In this document: positions 18,474 through 27,131 of the stretch, in pieces | How the letters are laid out: every line of letters starts with the position of its first letter | Position numbering within the stretch: the stretch's first letter is position 1 | From: CAYSCX01 sp964429575 | Lineage (GTDB): Bacteria; Desulfobacterota; Binatia; Binatales; Binataceae | Assembly (NCBI GenBank): GCA_964429575.1 | Contig: CAYSCX010000022.1 | Coordinates: 1-41,536 of the forward strand | DNA length: 41,536 bases | Reading direction: 5' to 3' | The notes under the pieces: generated by a model | Database searches by the model: none | The model's input: the letters and a program-made list of their open reading frames with translations, nothing else | Told to the model about the DNA's origin: nothing | Made by a program: the position numbers and the translations under genes

Positions 18474-18572
18474 GGTGCTTCCTCCGAGTCTCGCTTACCG
18501 AGTCGATTGATCTGATGCGCGCGCGCGCGAGCGACGTTTCTTTCAGCCGCGCTGGCTCTGTGCAGATGAATT

Positions 18573-19367
18573 CTAACCGCTCCCCGCCGGCAGGGTGAGC
18601 TTGGTCAACTCGCGAAGGTGCGGATAGCCGGTTGGCTGATAGCTGTAGAGGAGTGCGCGGCGATCTCCACCGGAGCGATTTGGCAGCGATCGGTGGACGA
18701 GGAACGGACCGAAGAACGCGACCGCGCCAGCGCGCACCTCGAGCGCAACGAGACGCGAGTGATCGTAGCGCGAGGGATCCATTTCGAGACTGCCGAAACC
18801 TTCGATGGTTCTGCGCGCCTGCAGGCCCTCGCGATGACTTCCGGGCACGACCTCGAGGCATCCATTCCCGCGAGTCGCATCGTCGAGAAACACCATTGCC
18901 GTCGCAACGCGCGACGCAACCTCGGTCAAATCCTTCCAGTACGGAAAGTCCTGGTGGAGCACGATGGGACCGCCCTTGTGCGCGCGCTTCAAATTGAGTT
19001 TCTCGGTGAACAGAATGATTTCGTCGCCACCGACCACGTCTTTCGACGGTTCGACAAGGCGCGGGTCGAGCGCCCACTTGCGCAGCCCGTCATTCAAGTG
19101 CGCGAACGGCTCGACGCCCTGGACGAGGTCCGGGTCGTCCGGCTCCCATTTTACGACCGTCTGGAGCTGGCGCTGGAGTTCGAACATATATCTCCCCGCG
19201 GTGAGCTTGGTGTGCCGACGCTCGGCGAGCAGGCGGTTTACGAGCGCTTCACAGTCATCGCGAATGGCGAGGAGCTCGGCGGAGTTGAAGACCTCGCGGC
19301 GGAGCACAAAGCCATTCTCGGCGAGTTGTTGTTTCTCGTGCGCGTCAAGCCGTTTCGCAGCGCCCAT
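18573..19367 (-). CDS. Phytanoyl-CoA dioxygenase family oxygenase 1
   Basis: 264 aa, a non-haem Fe(II)/2-oxoglutarate-type oxygenase of the PhyH family. The iron ligands are His138 and Asp140 in IVLHQDFPYW and probably His225 in PFLVHRSLPNRS, with a following arginine for 2-oxoglutarate. NGCLEVVPGSHREG is a family signature. It is transcribed away from oxygenase 2; the two starts are only 48 bases apart. GGGAGA precedes the ATG. Substrate unknown. Confidence 0.92.
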   Translation of the reverse strand: MGAAKRLDAHEKQQLAENGFVLRREVFNSAELLAIRDDCEALVNRLLAERRHTKLTAGRYMFELQRQLQTVVKWEPDDPDLVQGVEPFAHLNDGLRKWALDPRLVEPSKDVVGGDEIILFTEKLNLKRAHKGGPIVLHQDFPYWKDLTEVASRVATAMVFLDDATRGNGCLEVVPGSHREGLQARRTIEGFGSLEMDPSRYDHSRLVALEVRAGAVAFFGPFLVHRSLPNRSGGDRRALLYSYQPTGYPHLRELTKLTLPAGSG

Positions 19368-19395
19368 TGAACTGGTCTCCCACCCCGATTACAGT
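19367..19395 (+). promoter_or_regulatory. Promoter of the plus-strand PhyH genes
   Basis: TTGAAC (19367-19372) and TACAGT (19390-19395) are 17 bases apart, placing the transcript start about 14 bases before the ATG at 19416. The -35 box overlaps the start codon of the divergent PhyH gene, so both directions must share a very compact control region. Confidence 0.45.
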
Positions 19396-19415
19396 CCCGC
19401 TAAATTAACAACTAT

Positions 19416-20180
19416 ATGCAGTATCGGGAAGCGAGCGAGAGCGAGGCCGCGTTTTTCAACGAGCATGGCTGGCTCGTTGTGGAGAATGTTGTCGACGCGG
19501 GCGATCTCGCCGAAGTGGGAGTGCGCCTGGAAAAAATTCTCGAGAAGAAACACAAGCTCGCATTCGATTGGGCCTGGGAGAAAGGCAAGAGCCGCGAGGA
19601 GCGCGAGTTCAAGATCGTCCAGGGCAGCCCGACGATGGCGTGGCCGGAAATTTCCGCGATGCGTTTTCGACGCTGGATGATTCAATTCGCATCCGCACTA
19701 CTCAAGAGCGACGTCGAGTTCTGGTACGACCAGTTTCTCGCCAAACCGCCGCGCGACGGCGCACCGACCCTCTGGCATCAGGACGAGGGCTACTGGGGGC
19801 GCAACCTGCTCGATCGTGGGATCACCTGCTGGATGCCGCTGCACGACGTCGATGAGCGCAACGGTTGCATGCACTTCATCGATCGAGGGCATCGCGACGG
19901 AGTACTCGCGCATCGACAACCCGAACATATTCAAAGCGATTTGCTATTCTGCGAGCCGGATTTGTCGCGCGTGATCGCGTGCCCGATTCCCGCCGGCAGC
20001 GTCACGTTCCATCACGGAAAGACGCCGCACATGACGCCCGCGAACCGAAGTGATGCGTGGCGGCGCGCGGTGACGACGCATATGAGAGTGATCGGTTCGT
20101 TGGGCGAGGGCGATCATTATCCGTGGAAGGTGTACGTCAATCAGATTACGGGCGAGAGGATCGTACCGCCGTCGCGGTAG
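19416..20180 (+). CDS. Phytanoyl-CoA dioxygenase family oxygenase 2
   Basis: 254 aa. Iron ligands are His121 and Asp123 in LWHQDEGYW and probably His205 in HGKTPHMTPANRS. ITCWMPLHDVDERNGCMHFI then DRGHRDG is the PhyH core. No Shine-Dalgarno is obvious before the ATG. It is followed after 14 bases by the next PhyH gene, so the three plus-strand oxygenases form one operon. It is more distant from the following pair than they are from each other. Confidence 0.92.
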   Translation: MQYREASESEAAFFNEHGWLVVENVVDAGDLAEVGVRLEKILEKKHKLAFDWAWEKGKSREEREFKIVQGSPTMAWPEISAMRFRRWMIQFASALLKSDVEFWYDQFLAKPPRDGAPTLWHQDEGYWGRNLLDRGITCWMPLHDVDERNGCMHFIDRGHRDGVLAHRQPEHIQSDLLFCEPDLSRVIACPIPAGSVTFHHGKTPHMTPANRSDAWRRAVTTHMRVIGSLGEGDHYPWKVYVNQITGERIVPPSR

Positions 20181-20194
20181 TAGCTGACGCACCG

Positions 20195-21028
20195 ATGCCA
20201 ACGACACTTGAAGAGTTGATGGCGCTTCGGCCGCAAGTCGATTTCAAGGTCGAGTTGCCGCCGGGAAAACTCGCCGAATTCCGCGAGAACGGATTTACCT
20301 CGATCGATCGCATCATTTCGGACGAGGAACTCGAATGGTTGCGAGGAGTTTACGACCGGCTTTTCGCCGAGCGCGTGCAGGCGGTTCCCGGCGGTTACTT
20401 CGATCTGTCGCGCCCCTACGACAGCCCCGGCCAGGACCTGCAGCCGCAGATCATCGCTCCTGAAGCCCGATTCGCGGAACTGCGGAAGACGTCGCATTGG
20501 CGCAACGGCCGCGTACTTGCGTCGCAGCTACTCGGCGTCGAGGCTGCCGCGTTGCGCGGGTGGGGGCACATGATTCTTAAGCCACCGCGCGTCGGCGAGG
20601 CGCTGCCGTGGCACCAGGACGAGGCGTACTGGGATCCGGGATTCGACTACGCTGCGCTCGGCTGCTGGATGCCGCTTGATCCCGCGACGCACGAAAGCGG
20701 ATGCATGAGCTTCATCCCGGGGTCGCAGCGCGGTGAGGTGCGCGTGCATCGCCACGTCGGCGACGATCCGACGGTTCATGCGCTATTCACCGATGACGTC
20801 GATTCGTCGAAGGCGGTCGCGGTTCCGATCGGCGCTGGCGGCGCGATCTTTCATCACTGCCGCATCCTGCACAGCTCCCGACCCAATCGCAGCGAACGCG
20901 TGCGCCGCGCCTATGCGAACGAGTGGCAACTCACGCCGGTCAAGCGCGAATCCGCGCCAGCGCGCCCCTGGATCGACGAGGGCAAGCGCGCGTGGGAGAG
21001 CCGCGAAATTAAGCCACCGCCACGATAA
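20195..21028 (+). CDS. Phytanoyl-CoA dioxygenase family oxygenase 3
   Basis: 277 aa from the ATG at 20195; an in-frame extension to 20057 overlaps oxygenase 2 and is unlikely. Ligands are His140 and Asp142 in LPWHQDEAYWDPGFDY, and His226 in HHCRILHSSRPNRS. CWMPLDPATHESGCMSFIPG is the conserved core. It is closely similar throughout to the next gene, including the N-terminal RENGFTSIDRIISDEELEWL region, and the two are clearly duplicates. Confidence 0.93.
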   Translation: MPTTLEELMALRPQVDFKVELPPGKLAEFRENGFTSIDRIISDEELEWLRGVYDRLFAERVQAVPGGYFDLSRPYDSPGQDLQPQIIAPEARFAELRKTSHWRNGRVLASQLLGVEAAALRGWGHMILKPPRVGEALPWHQDEAYWDPGFDYAALGCWMPLDPATHESGCMSFIPGSQRGEVRVHRHVGDDPTVHALFTDDVDSSKAVAVPIGAGGAIFHHCRILHSSRPNRSERVRRAYANEWQLTPVKRESAPARPWIDEGKRAWESREIKPPPR

Positions 21029-21036
21029 GAGACCAT

Positions 21037-21876
21037 GTGCCGATGGAAACGATTACAGAGCTGATGGCGCGGCGGCCGAACGTCGAATTCGCGGTGGAAC
21101 TTTCCGAACGCACGCTCGCGGAGTTTCGCGAACGCGGCTTTACTTCGATCCTGCGGATTACTTCGGACCAGGAGCTGGCGTGGCTCGGCGAAGTTTACGA
21201 TCGTCTGTTTGCCGACCGCGCGAACATGTTGCCCGGCGCCTACATCGATGACGTGCTGCGTCCGTACGATAAGCCCGGCGAAAACTCGCAGCCGCAAATT
21301 CTGATGCCGGAACTGCGATTTCCGGAGCTGCGCAAGACCGCGTTTTGGCGCAACGGACGAGCGCTCGCATCCAGGTTTATTGACGTCGAATCCGCGGCGC
21401 TGCGCGGCTGGGGACACATGATTCCGAAGCCCGCGCGGGTCGGCGAAGCGCTGCCGTGGCATCAAGACGAGGCGTATTGGGATCCGGCGTTCGACTACAA
21501 AGCACTGGGTTGCTGGATGCCGCTGGACGCGGCGACGCACGAAAGCGGATGCATGAGTTTCATACCGGGGTCGCACCGCAGCGGCGTGCGCGCGCATCGA
21601 CATCTCGGCGACGATCCCAGGGTGCACGCGCTGTTCGTCGAGGACGTCGATCCGAAGCAGGCCGTCGAAGTGCCGGTCGCTGCCGGCGGCGCGGTGTTCC
21701 ACCACTGTCGAACGTTGCACTACTCCGCGCCGAATCGGAGTGCGTACGTTCGCCGTGCGTGGGCGAACGAGTGGCAACTCACGCCGGTCAAGCGCGAATT
21801 TCCGGCGGATCGACCGTGGTTTGATGAAGGCAGGCGCGCCCGGGAGAATCTCGCGAGCAAGCAGGCGGCCGGCTAG
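21037..21876 (+). CDS. Phytanoyl-CoA dioxygenase family oxygenase 4
   Basis: 279 aa from a GTG at 21037; an ATG six bases later would also serve. Ligands are His142 and Asp144 in LPWHQDEAYWDPAFDY and the histidine of HHCRTLHYSAPNRS. It begins eight bases after oxygenase 3 and shares most of its C-terminal half (ATHESGCMSFIPGS, RRAWANEWQLTPVKRE), marking a tandem duplication. Both keep all ligands, so both are probably active, perhaps on related substrates. Confidence 0.92.
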   Translation: MPMETITELMARRPNVEFAVELSERTLAEFRERGFTSILRITSDQELAWLGEVYDRLFADRANMLPGAYIDDVLRPYDKPGENSQPQILMPELRFPELRKTAFWRNGRALASRFIDVESAALRGWGHMIPKPARVGEALPWHQDEAYWDPAFDYKALGCWMPLDAATHESGCMSFIPGSHRSGVRAHRHLGDDPRVHALFVEDVDPKQAVEVPVAAGGAVFHHCRTLHYSAPNRSAYVRRAWANEWQLTPVKREFPADRPWFDEGRRARENLASKQAAG

Positions 21877-21920
21877 ATTTCGCAAACCTTGCTGCCGCGC
21901 CCGCGGCGCAGTTGAGCGGC

Positions 21921-23396
21921 TTACAATCCGGCGCGCGACTCCGAGATAAGTTTCTTGACCTGATTTTCCACCGCGGTGCCCTTGAAAAAATCCGGATTGG
22001 TCGCGGTCCAGAACTCGACCGGATTCGTGAAAACAAAGTGCCGCAGCTGCTCGGGCGTCATGAGTCCGTGGTCAACGAGTTCGTATGCCTCGTGCAGCAC
22101 CTCGCGCATGTCCGGAACGTCCCAGTGTCCGATGTCGGAGCCGTAGAACGCCCTGAGTTGCGCGTTGAATGCGGTACCCATCGGATTAAACGCGAGCATC
22201 GTGAGCGGATCGTCGCCCTCGCATCCGAAGAAGAATCGCGTGGTGAAGATGTCGCGGATGTCTTCGGCGCTGCGAACTCCGCTTTGCGCCCACTCGTCGA
22301 TCTGGCTCAAATCCGCGCTGTTAACCGACCGCAGCATATCAAAGCGGGCGGCGAGCTGGCCGGCGTCCTTCGCCAGAAACTTTCCCCCGTGTGATCGAAT
22401 CAATTCGGCGAGCTGCGCGCGATCGACGTTGGCGGGATTGTAGTTTTCCATCGCCTCGCGATTGCGCTTCTCCCAGTGCGAGACCAGCTCGGCGTACATT
22501 GTCCGCGCCCATGCGGCGCCTCCCTCGAGAAAACCAAATCGAAGCGACGGAAATCGCATCGGGACTCCGCCGAGGAACAGCGCCTTGCAGATCGCCTCCG
22601 CGCTCGCCGCAAAATTTCCGATGTGGTTGTAAACGTAATTCGAGATCGAGGTGCGCGCACCCCATCCGTAGCCGACCGAATGGAAGGTCGGCGAAATATT
22701 GAGTTCCGCGCACTTGGCCCACACCGGATCGTAGTCGTACTCGCTGTCGAGACCAAAGGTGTCCATCCAATACGCGGCTCTCCCAACCCGCGGAAACTCG
22801 CGTGCGATTTTCGGGATCGGGCGGCGGACGTAGCTCGCAAGCATCGCGACTTTCAATCCAAGTTCGCTGACGGCATACTCGAGTTCGGCGATCGCTTCGT
22901 CGGGCGTATGCATCGGGATCAGCGCTGCGGGCGTGAGGCGATCGGAGTATTCGCGGAACATATCCGCCTTCATCTTGTTCAATGCGCGCGCACAGGCTCG
23001 TCGCACTTCTGGTTCCTCGAATTCGACAGTGACAAGACCAAGCGTCGGGTAGACGACGGAGAAATCGAGCCCAAATTCCTCCATCCGCTCGTACATCAGC
23101 CCGGGGAGCATTCCGGTGGCAAGGTCGCGCGTGTTCTTCGCGGGACTCGCCCACCATGTGGGCTTGATGTTTCTACGATCGCGGCGCTCGTTGATCGAAA
23201 AGCCTACCCATCGCGGGTCGGCGAACGAATCGAACATCGCTGTCTTGTAACTTTCGAGAGCGCGGCTTCCGCCGATCGATTTCAGGTAATCCTGGAACAG
23301 CGGCGCGACCTCCAGCGTGTGCGCGTCGGAGTCGATCACTGGATGGCCAAGCCGGTCGCGTATCTCAGCGGACTTTGACTTCATTGCGGTAGTCAT
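21921..23396 (-). CDS. Amidohydrolase-2 family protein
   Basis: 491 aa from the ATG at 23396, which has GGAGGG five bases upstream; the frame is open to 23465 but that part overlaps the upstream gene. HPVIDSDAHTLEV holds the first metal-site histidine, SPTFHSVGYG a second and GSDIGHWDVPDM the terminal aspartate, as in amidohydrolase-2 (ACMSD-like) TIM barrels. These enzymes hydrolyse or decarboxylate carboxylated ring or chain intermediates. It starts 22 bases after the next listed gene on the same strand, forming a two-gene operon. Confidence 0.9.
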   Translation of the reverse strand: MTTAMKSKSAEIRDRLGHPVIDSDAHTLEVAPLFQDYLKSIGGSRALESYKTAMFDSFADPRWVGFSINERRDRRNIKPTWWASPAKNTRDLATGMLPGLMYERMEEFGLDFSVVYPTLGLVTVEFEEPEVRRACARALNKMKADMFREYSDRLTPAALIPMHTPDEAIAELEYAVSELGLKVAMLASYVRRPIPKIAREFPRVGRAAYWMDTFGLDSEYDYDPVWAKCAELNISPTFHSVGYGWGARTSISNYVYNHIGNFAASAEAICKALFLGGVPMRFPSLRFGFLEGGAAWARTMYAELVSHWEKRNREAMENYNPANVDRAQLAELIRSHGGKFLAKDAGQLAARFDMLRSVNSADLSQIDEWAQSGVRSAEDIRDIFTTRFFFGCEGDDPLTMLAFNPMGTAFNAQLRAFYGSDIGHWDVPDMREVLHEAYELVDHGLMTPEQLRHFVFTNPVEFWTATNPDFFKGTAVENQVKKLISESRAGL

Positions 23397-23418
23397 CGTT
23401 CCCTCCGTTCTCGCGATG

Positions 23419-24459
23419 CTACCTCGCGGCGTCGAGACCGAGAAGCCGCACGGCGTTCGCGCCACGGATCGCGGCGCGTTCGCCGGCTGACAACGACGTT
23501 ACCGCGTCGAGGCGCGCGATCGGATCCGACACGCCCATGTCGAACGGAAAATCGGTGCCGAGCACGACCTGGCTTGCTCCCGCCTGCCGCGCGAGGAATT
23601 CGAGCTGTTGCGGCGTGTACACCAGCGAGTCGAACCAGATGCGTTTCAAGTATTCGCTTGGCGCGTCTTTGCAGGTCTGCGCTTCGGGGCGGACGCGCCA
23701 ACCGTGATCGAACCTGCCGATGTAGAACGGGAAATATCCGCCGCCGTGCGCCGCGCAGATTTTGAGGCGCGGATGGCGATCCAGCACGCCCGCGAAGACC
23801 AGATGCGCGAGCGCAAGCGTCGTCTCGGTCGGGTTCCCGATCACATTGCTGAAGTAGTAGGGCGTGAGCCGCGCGCCCAGCGAGCATCCCATCGGATGGA
23901 TGAACACCACGGCGCCCAATTCCTCCGCCTTGCTCCAGAAGGGCTCGAAACGCGGGTCGGCAAGCTCCACGCCGTTCACTGCGGTCGAGACGATCACGCC
24001 CTTGAGATGAAGCGCGCGGACCGCATGCTCCAGCTGTGCCGCGGCTCGGCCGGGAAACTGCATCGCGACGGTGCCCAAGCCGACGAGACGATCCGGTCTT
24101 TGCCGGCACAATGCCGCGACGCCCTCGTTGGCGGCTGCGGCGATCTTTTCGGCGAGGCCGCGCCCGGCCCAGTAATGATATTGCGTGGGCGCGACGCTCA
24201 CCGCCTGCACGTCGATGCCCATCGAGTTCATCGCGGCGATGCGCACCTCCACTTGGGTCAACCCCGGCATGTAGGTCGCGAACATTTTGCGGTTGTGTTC
24301 CGCCGAGGCGCTGCCGCCGAGCGTCGCCATCTGCTCCGCCTCGCGGCGCCAGCCTTCATGCTCGCGCACCAACGCTTCGGCGTCGCCGATCAGCGCGTGA
24401 GCGTGCATGTCCACTGAAAGCATTTTCATGGCGGCAGGTTGCTCATCGGTTCTTGCCAC
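23419..24459 (-). CDS. ACMSD-like amidohydrolase (putative decarboxylase)
   Basis: 346 aa from a GTG at 24459 with GAAGGGAAG upstream; ATG at 24429 is an alternative. SVDMHAHAL carries the HxH pair, VVFIHPMG the third histidine, KICAAHGGGYFPFYIGRFDH the fourth and GTDFPFDMGVSDP the aspartate. The motif order matches aminocarboxymuconate-semialdehyde decarboxylase and related 5-carboxyvanillate or gamma-resorcylate decarboxylases. It likely removes CO2 from a ring-cleavage or aromatic acid intermediate. It is the first gene of the amidohydrolase pair. Confidence 0.92.
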   Translation of the reverse strand: MARTDEQPAAMKMLSVDMHAHALIGDAEALVREHEGWRREAEQMATLGGSASAEHNRKMFATYMPGLTQVEVRIAAMNSMGIDVQAVSVAPTQYHYWAGRGLAEKIAAAANEGVAALCRQRPDRLVGLGTVAMQFPGRAAAQLEHAVRALHLKGVIVSTAVNGVELADPRFEPFWSKAEELGAVVFIHPMGCSLGARLTPYYFSNVIGNPTETTLALAHLVFAGVLDRHPRLKICAAHGGGYFPFYIGRFDHGWRVRPEAQTCKDAPSEYLKRIWFDSLVYTPQQLEFLARQAGASQVVLGTDFPFDMGVSDPIARLDAVTSLSAGERAAIRGANAVRLLGLDAAR

Positions 24460-24790
24460 ATCGAGGCTTCCCTTCTCAAGAGATGCCGGGCAGAACCGGC
24501 GCTCCCCGGCGGCGAAGTCGCGCCACGGCCGGCTCGCAAGCCTGCGCTACGCTCGATCGGGGCTACTCTGATAGATCGATCACCAGGCGGGAAACAATGA
24601 CAACGATGCCCGAAGAACAGGGGGTAGATTGCGCGCGCAGGGATTCCGCCTTTTGCGTGCGACGCCCGGGGTTGGCTCCAGCGTCGCGAGATCGCCAGAG
24701 TCAGGCCATTTCAGGAAAGGGACCGGGAGGCCGAACGCTTGGATATGATCGCACTGATCAGCGACTAACTATCTCAATGGAGGAACAACC
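24460..24790. other. Divergent intergenic region
   Basis: This 331-base stretch separates the amidohydrolase pair from the acyl-CoA dehydrogenase. A 15-base inverted repeat TGATC-GCACT-GATCA lies at 24746-24760, about 30 bases before the dehydrogenase start, and could be an operator. A 65-codon plus-strand frame (24597-24794, starting MTTMPEEQGVDC) ends in a GTGA overlap with the dehydrogenase start, but its composition does not look like a protein family I know. No clear -35/-10 pair was found. Confidence 0.35.
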
Positions 24791-26089
24791 GTGAGTTGGG
24801 ATTTCGAGACCGAACCTGAATTCCAGAAACAGCTCGACTGGATCGACCAGTTCGTCCGCGACGAGGTCGAGCCGCTCGACTACGTACTCGGCCACCCGTA
24901 CGACGTGCGCGATCCAAAGCGCAACAAGCTCGTGCGTCCGCTCCAGGCCGAGGTAAAGAAGCGCAAGTTGTGGGCGTGCCATCTCGAGCCCGAACTGGGC
25001 GGGCAGGGCTACGGGCAAATGAAGCTCGCGCTGATGAACGAGATTCTCGGCCGGTCGCGTTTCGGCCCGATTGTTTTCGGTTGCCAGGCGCCCGATTCCG
25101 GCAACGCCGAAATTCTCGCCAAGTATGGTACGCCGGACCAGAAGAAACGTTTCTTGCAGCCCCTACTCGACAACGAGATCGTCTCCGCCTTCTCGATGAC
25201 GGAGCCGCAGGGCGGCGCGGATCCGAAAGTGTTTACGACCCGCGCGGAACTTCGCGGTGACAACTGGGTAATCAACGGCGAGAAGTGGTTTTCATCCAAC
25301 GCGCACCTCGCGTCGTTTCTGATCGTGATGGCAATCACCGAGACGGACGCGCCGCCGTACCAGAAACTCTCTACGATTCTGGTGCCGACCGACACGCCGG
25401 GCGTGAACATCGTGCGCAACCTCGGCGTCGGGACTCACGAAGCGGAGGGAAGCCACGCGTACATCCGGTATCAGGACGCGACCGTGCCCAAGGATCACCT
25501 GCTCGGGCCGCGCGGCGGCGGATTCGTGGTGGCGCAGACGCGGCTTGGCGGCGGCAGGATCCATCATGCGATGCGGACCATCGGGCAGGTGCGCAAGGCG
25601 TTCGACATGATGTGCGAGCGGGTGCTGTCGCGCACCACTCAAGGATCGTTGCTGGCCGACAAGCAGATGGTGCAGGAGAAAATCGCGGATTCGTGGTGCG
25701 ACATCGAACAGTTCCGCCTGCTGGTGCTGCGCACCGCCTGGAAGATCGACAAGTACAAGGACTATCTGAAGGTGCGCAAAGACATCGCGGCGGTAAAGGC
25801 GCTGATGCCGCGGGTCTTCCACGACGTCGCGTCGCGCGCGCTCTATCTGCACGGCTCTCTCGGCGCGACCGGTGAAATGCCGTTCGTCGAGCAGGTGATT
25901 CAGAGCTTCCACATGGGACTCGCCGATGGCCCGACCGAAGTTCACAAGGTCACGCTCGCGCGCCAGGTGCTGCGCGATTACAAGGGCACCACCGACCTGT
26001 TCCCGACGCATCACATACCGAAGCTGCGCGAGGCGGCGCTCAAAAAGTACGCCGGCCGGATCGAGCTCGACGTGGCGGCACATTCGTAA
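24791..26089 (+). CDS. Acyl-CoA dehydrogenase family protein
   Basis: 432 aa, a flavoenzyme with the standard three-part fold. HLEPELGGQGYGQMKLALMN, AFSMTEPQGGADPKVF and GDNWVINGEKWFSSNAH are the N-terminal and middle-domain signatures for acyl-CoA and FAD binding; LHGSLGATGEMPFVEQVIQS then MGLADGPTEVHK is the C-terminal end. It would desaturate an acyl-CoA at C2-C3. The start is a GTG with GGAGG eight bases upstream. It is followed by an enoyl-CoA hydratase, the next step of beta-oxidation. Confidence 0.95.
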   Translation: MSWDFETEPEFQKQLDWIDQFVRDEVEPLDYVLGHPYDVRDPKRNKLVRPLQAEVKKRKLWACHLEPELGGQGYGQMKLALMNEILGRSRFGPIVFGCQAPDSGNAEILAKYGTPDQKKRFLQPLLDNEIVSAFSMTEPQGGADPKVFTTRAELRGDNWVINGEKWFSSNAHLASFLIVMAITETDAPPYQKLSTILVPTDTPGVNIVRNLGVGTHEAEGSHAYIRYQDATVPKDHLLGPRGGGFVVAQTRLGGGRIHHAMRTIGQVRKAFDMMCERVLSRTTQGSLLADKQMVQEKIADSWCDIEQFRLLVLRTAWKIDKYKDYLKVRKDIAAVKALMPRVFHDVASRALYLHGSLGATGEMPFVEQVIQSFHMGLADGPTEVHKVTLARQVLRDYKGTTDLFPTHHIPKLREAALKKYAGRIELDVAAHS

Positions 26090-26137
26090 CCGTCGCGACG
26101 GCGCGGGATGCGCGCGACCAAAGCAGGAGACGAACGC

Positions 26138-27040
26138 ATGGCGTACGAACAGATTCTTTACGAGGTCGCGGACAACATCCTGACCGTCACGCTCAACCGG
26201 CCCGAGAAGCTGAACGCGTTCACCGGCCAGATGATGGCGGAGATGATCGATGCGTTCGACAAGGCCGACGCGGATGACGACATCCGCGCAATCATCGTGA
26301 CCGGCGCGGGACGCGGCTTCTGCGCCGGCGCCGACCTCTCCGCCGGTGCGCAAACGTTCGACGCAGCGGCGCGCACCGACCGTCCCGAGCGGCGGCCTGT
26401 GATGGGCGCCGATGGCAAGGTCGATCTGAGCCACGAGTCGATCCGCGACGGTGGCGGCCTCCTGACGCTCAGGATCTTCAAATGCCTGAAGCCGGTGATC
26501 GCCGCCGTAAATGGACCAGCGGTCGGCGTCGGGCTCACGATGCAGCTGCCGATGGACGTCCGTCTCGCGTCGGAGAACGCGCGCTTCGGATTTGTCTTCG
26601 CTCGGCGTGGTCTCGTGCCCGAGGCGTGCTCGACGTGGTTCTTGCCGCGGGTCGTCGGCATCTCGCAGGCGCTCGAATGGACATTTTCGGGGCGCGTATT
26701 GTCAGCGCAGGAGGCGCTCGAAGGACGGCTCGTGAAGCGGATCTACAAGCCGGAAGAGCTCATTCCCGCGGCGCGCGCGCTCGCCCGCGATATCGCGGAC
26801 AATACATCGCAAGTCTCAGTCGCGCTGACGCGTCAAATGCTTTGGCAGATGCTCGCGGCCGATCACCCGATGGAGGCGCACAAGATCGACAGTCGCGCGA
26901 TTCACTTCCGCGGGCAGTCGGACGACGCGAAGGAAGGTGTGATGTCGTTCCTGGAGAAGCGCGCGGCGCGATTCCCGAACAAAGTGTCGACCGACATGCC
27001 GCCGTTCTTCCCGTGGTGGCAGGAGCGGAAATATAGCTGA
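26138..27040 (+). CDS. Enoyl-CoA hydratase/isomerase family protein
   Basis: 300 aa from the ATG at 26138 with AGGAGA upstream. The crotonase fold is clear: LTVTLNRPEKLNAFTGQM, the oxyanion-hole segment GAGRGFCAGADLS and NGPAVGVGLTMQLPMDVRLA. Glu in LVPEACSTWFLPRVVG is the expected catalytic residue. A 30-residue insertion (FDAAARTDRPERRPVMGADG) lies after the first oxyanion loop. It hydrates a trans-2-enoyl-CoA made by the preceding dehydrogenase. Confidence 0.94.
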   Translation: MAYEQILYEVADNILTVTLNRPEKLNAFTGQMMAEMIDAFDKADADDDIRAIIVTGAGRGFCAGADLSAGAQTFDAAARTDRPERRPVMGADGKVDLSHESIRDGGGLLTLRIFKCLKPVIAAVNGPAVGVGLTMQLPMDVRLASENARFGFVFARRGLVPEACSTWFLPRVVGISQALEWTFSGRVLSAQEALEGRLVKRIYKPEELIPAARALARDIADNTSQVSVALTRQMLWQMLAADHPMEAHKIDSRAIHFRGQSDDAKEGVMSFLEKRAARFPNKVSTDMPPFFPWWQERKYS

Positions 27041-27079
27041 GCCCTCAGCGGGACTTCACACCGCCATTTGAAATGACCG

Positions 27080-27125
27080 GCGGCAGCCCTGGTGGGCGCT
27101 GCCGCTACTCGAATTCCAGTAGCGG
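27080..27125. terminator. Overlapping hairpins between convergent genes
   Basis: GCGGCAGC (27080-27087) can pair with GCTGCCGC (27098-27105), and CCGCTACT (27102-27109) with AGTAGCGG (27118-27125). The two stems share four bases and exclude each other. They lie between the converging hydratase and dioxygenase genes and probably slow or end transcription from both sides, although no T tract is present. Confidence 0.4.
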
Positions 27126-27131
27126 TCCCCT

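Noticed and set aside
20911..21885. 324-codon minus-strand frame
   Set aside because: It lies opposite oxygenases 3 and 4; those genes have catalytic motifs and proper spacing, this frame has none.
25292..26434. 380-codon minus-strand frame
   Set aside because: It spans the antisense of two well-supported genes (acyl-CoA dehydrogenase and hydratase) and their junction.
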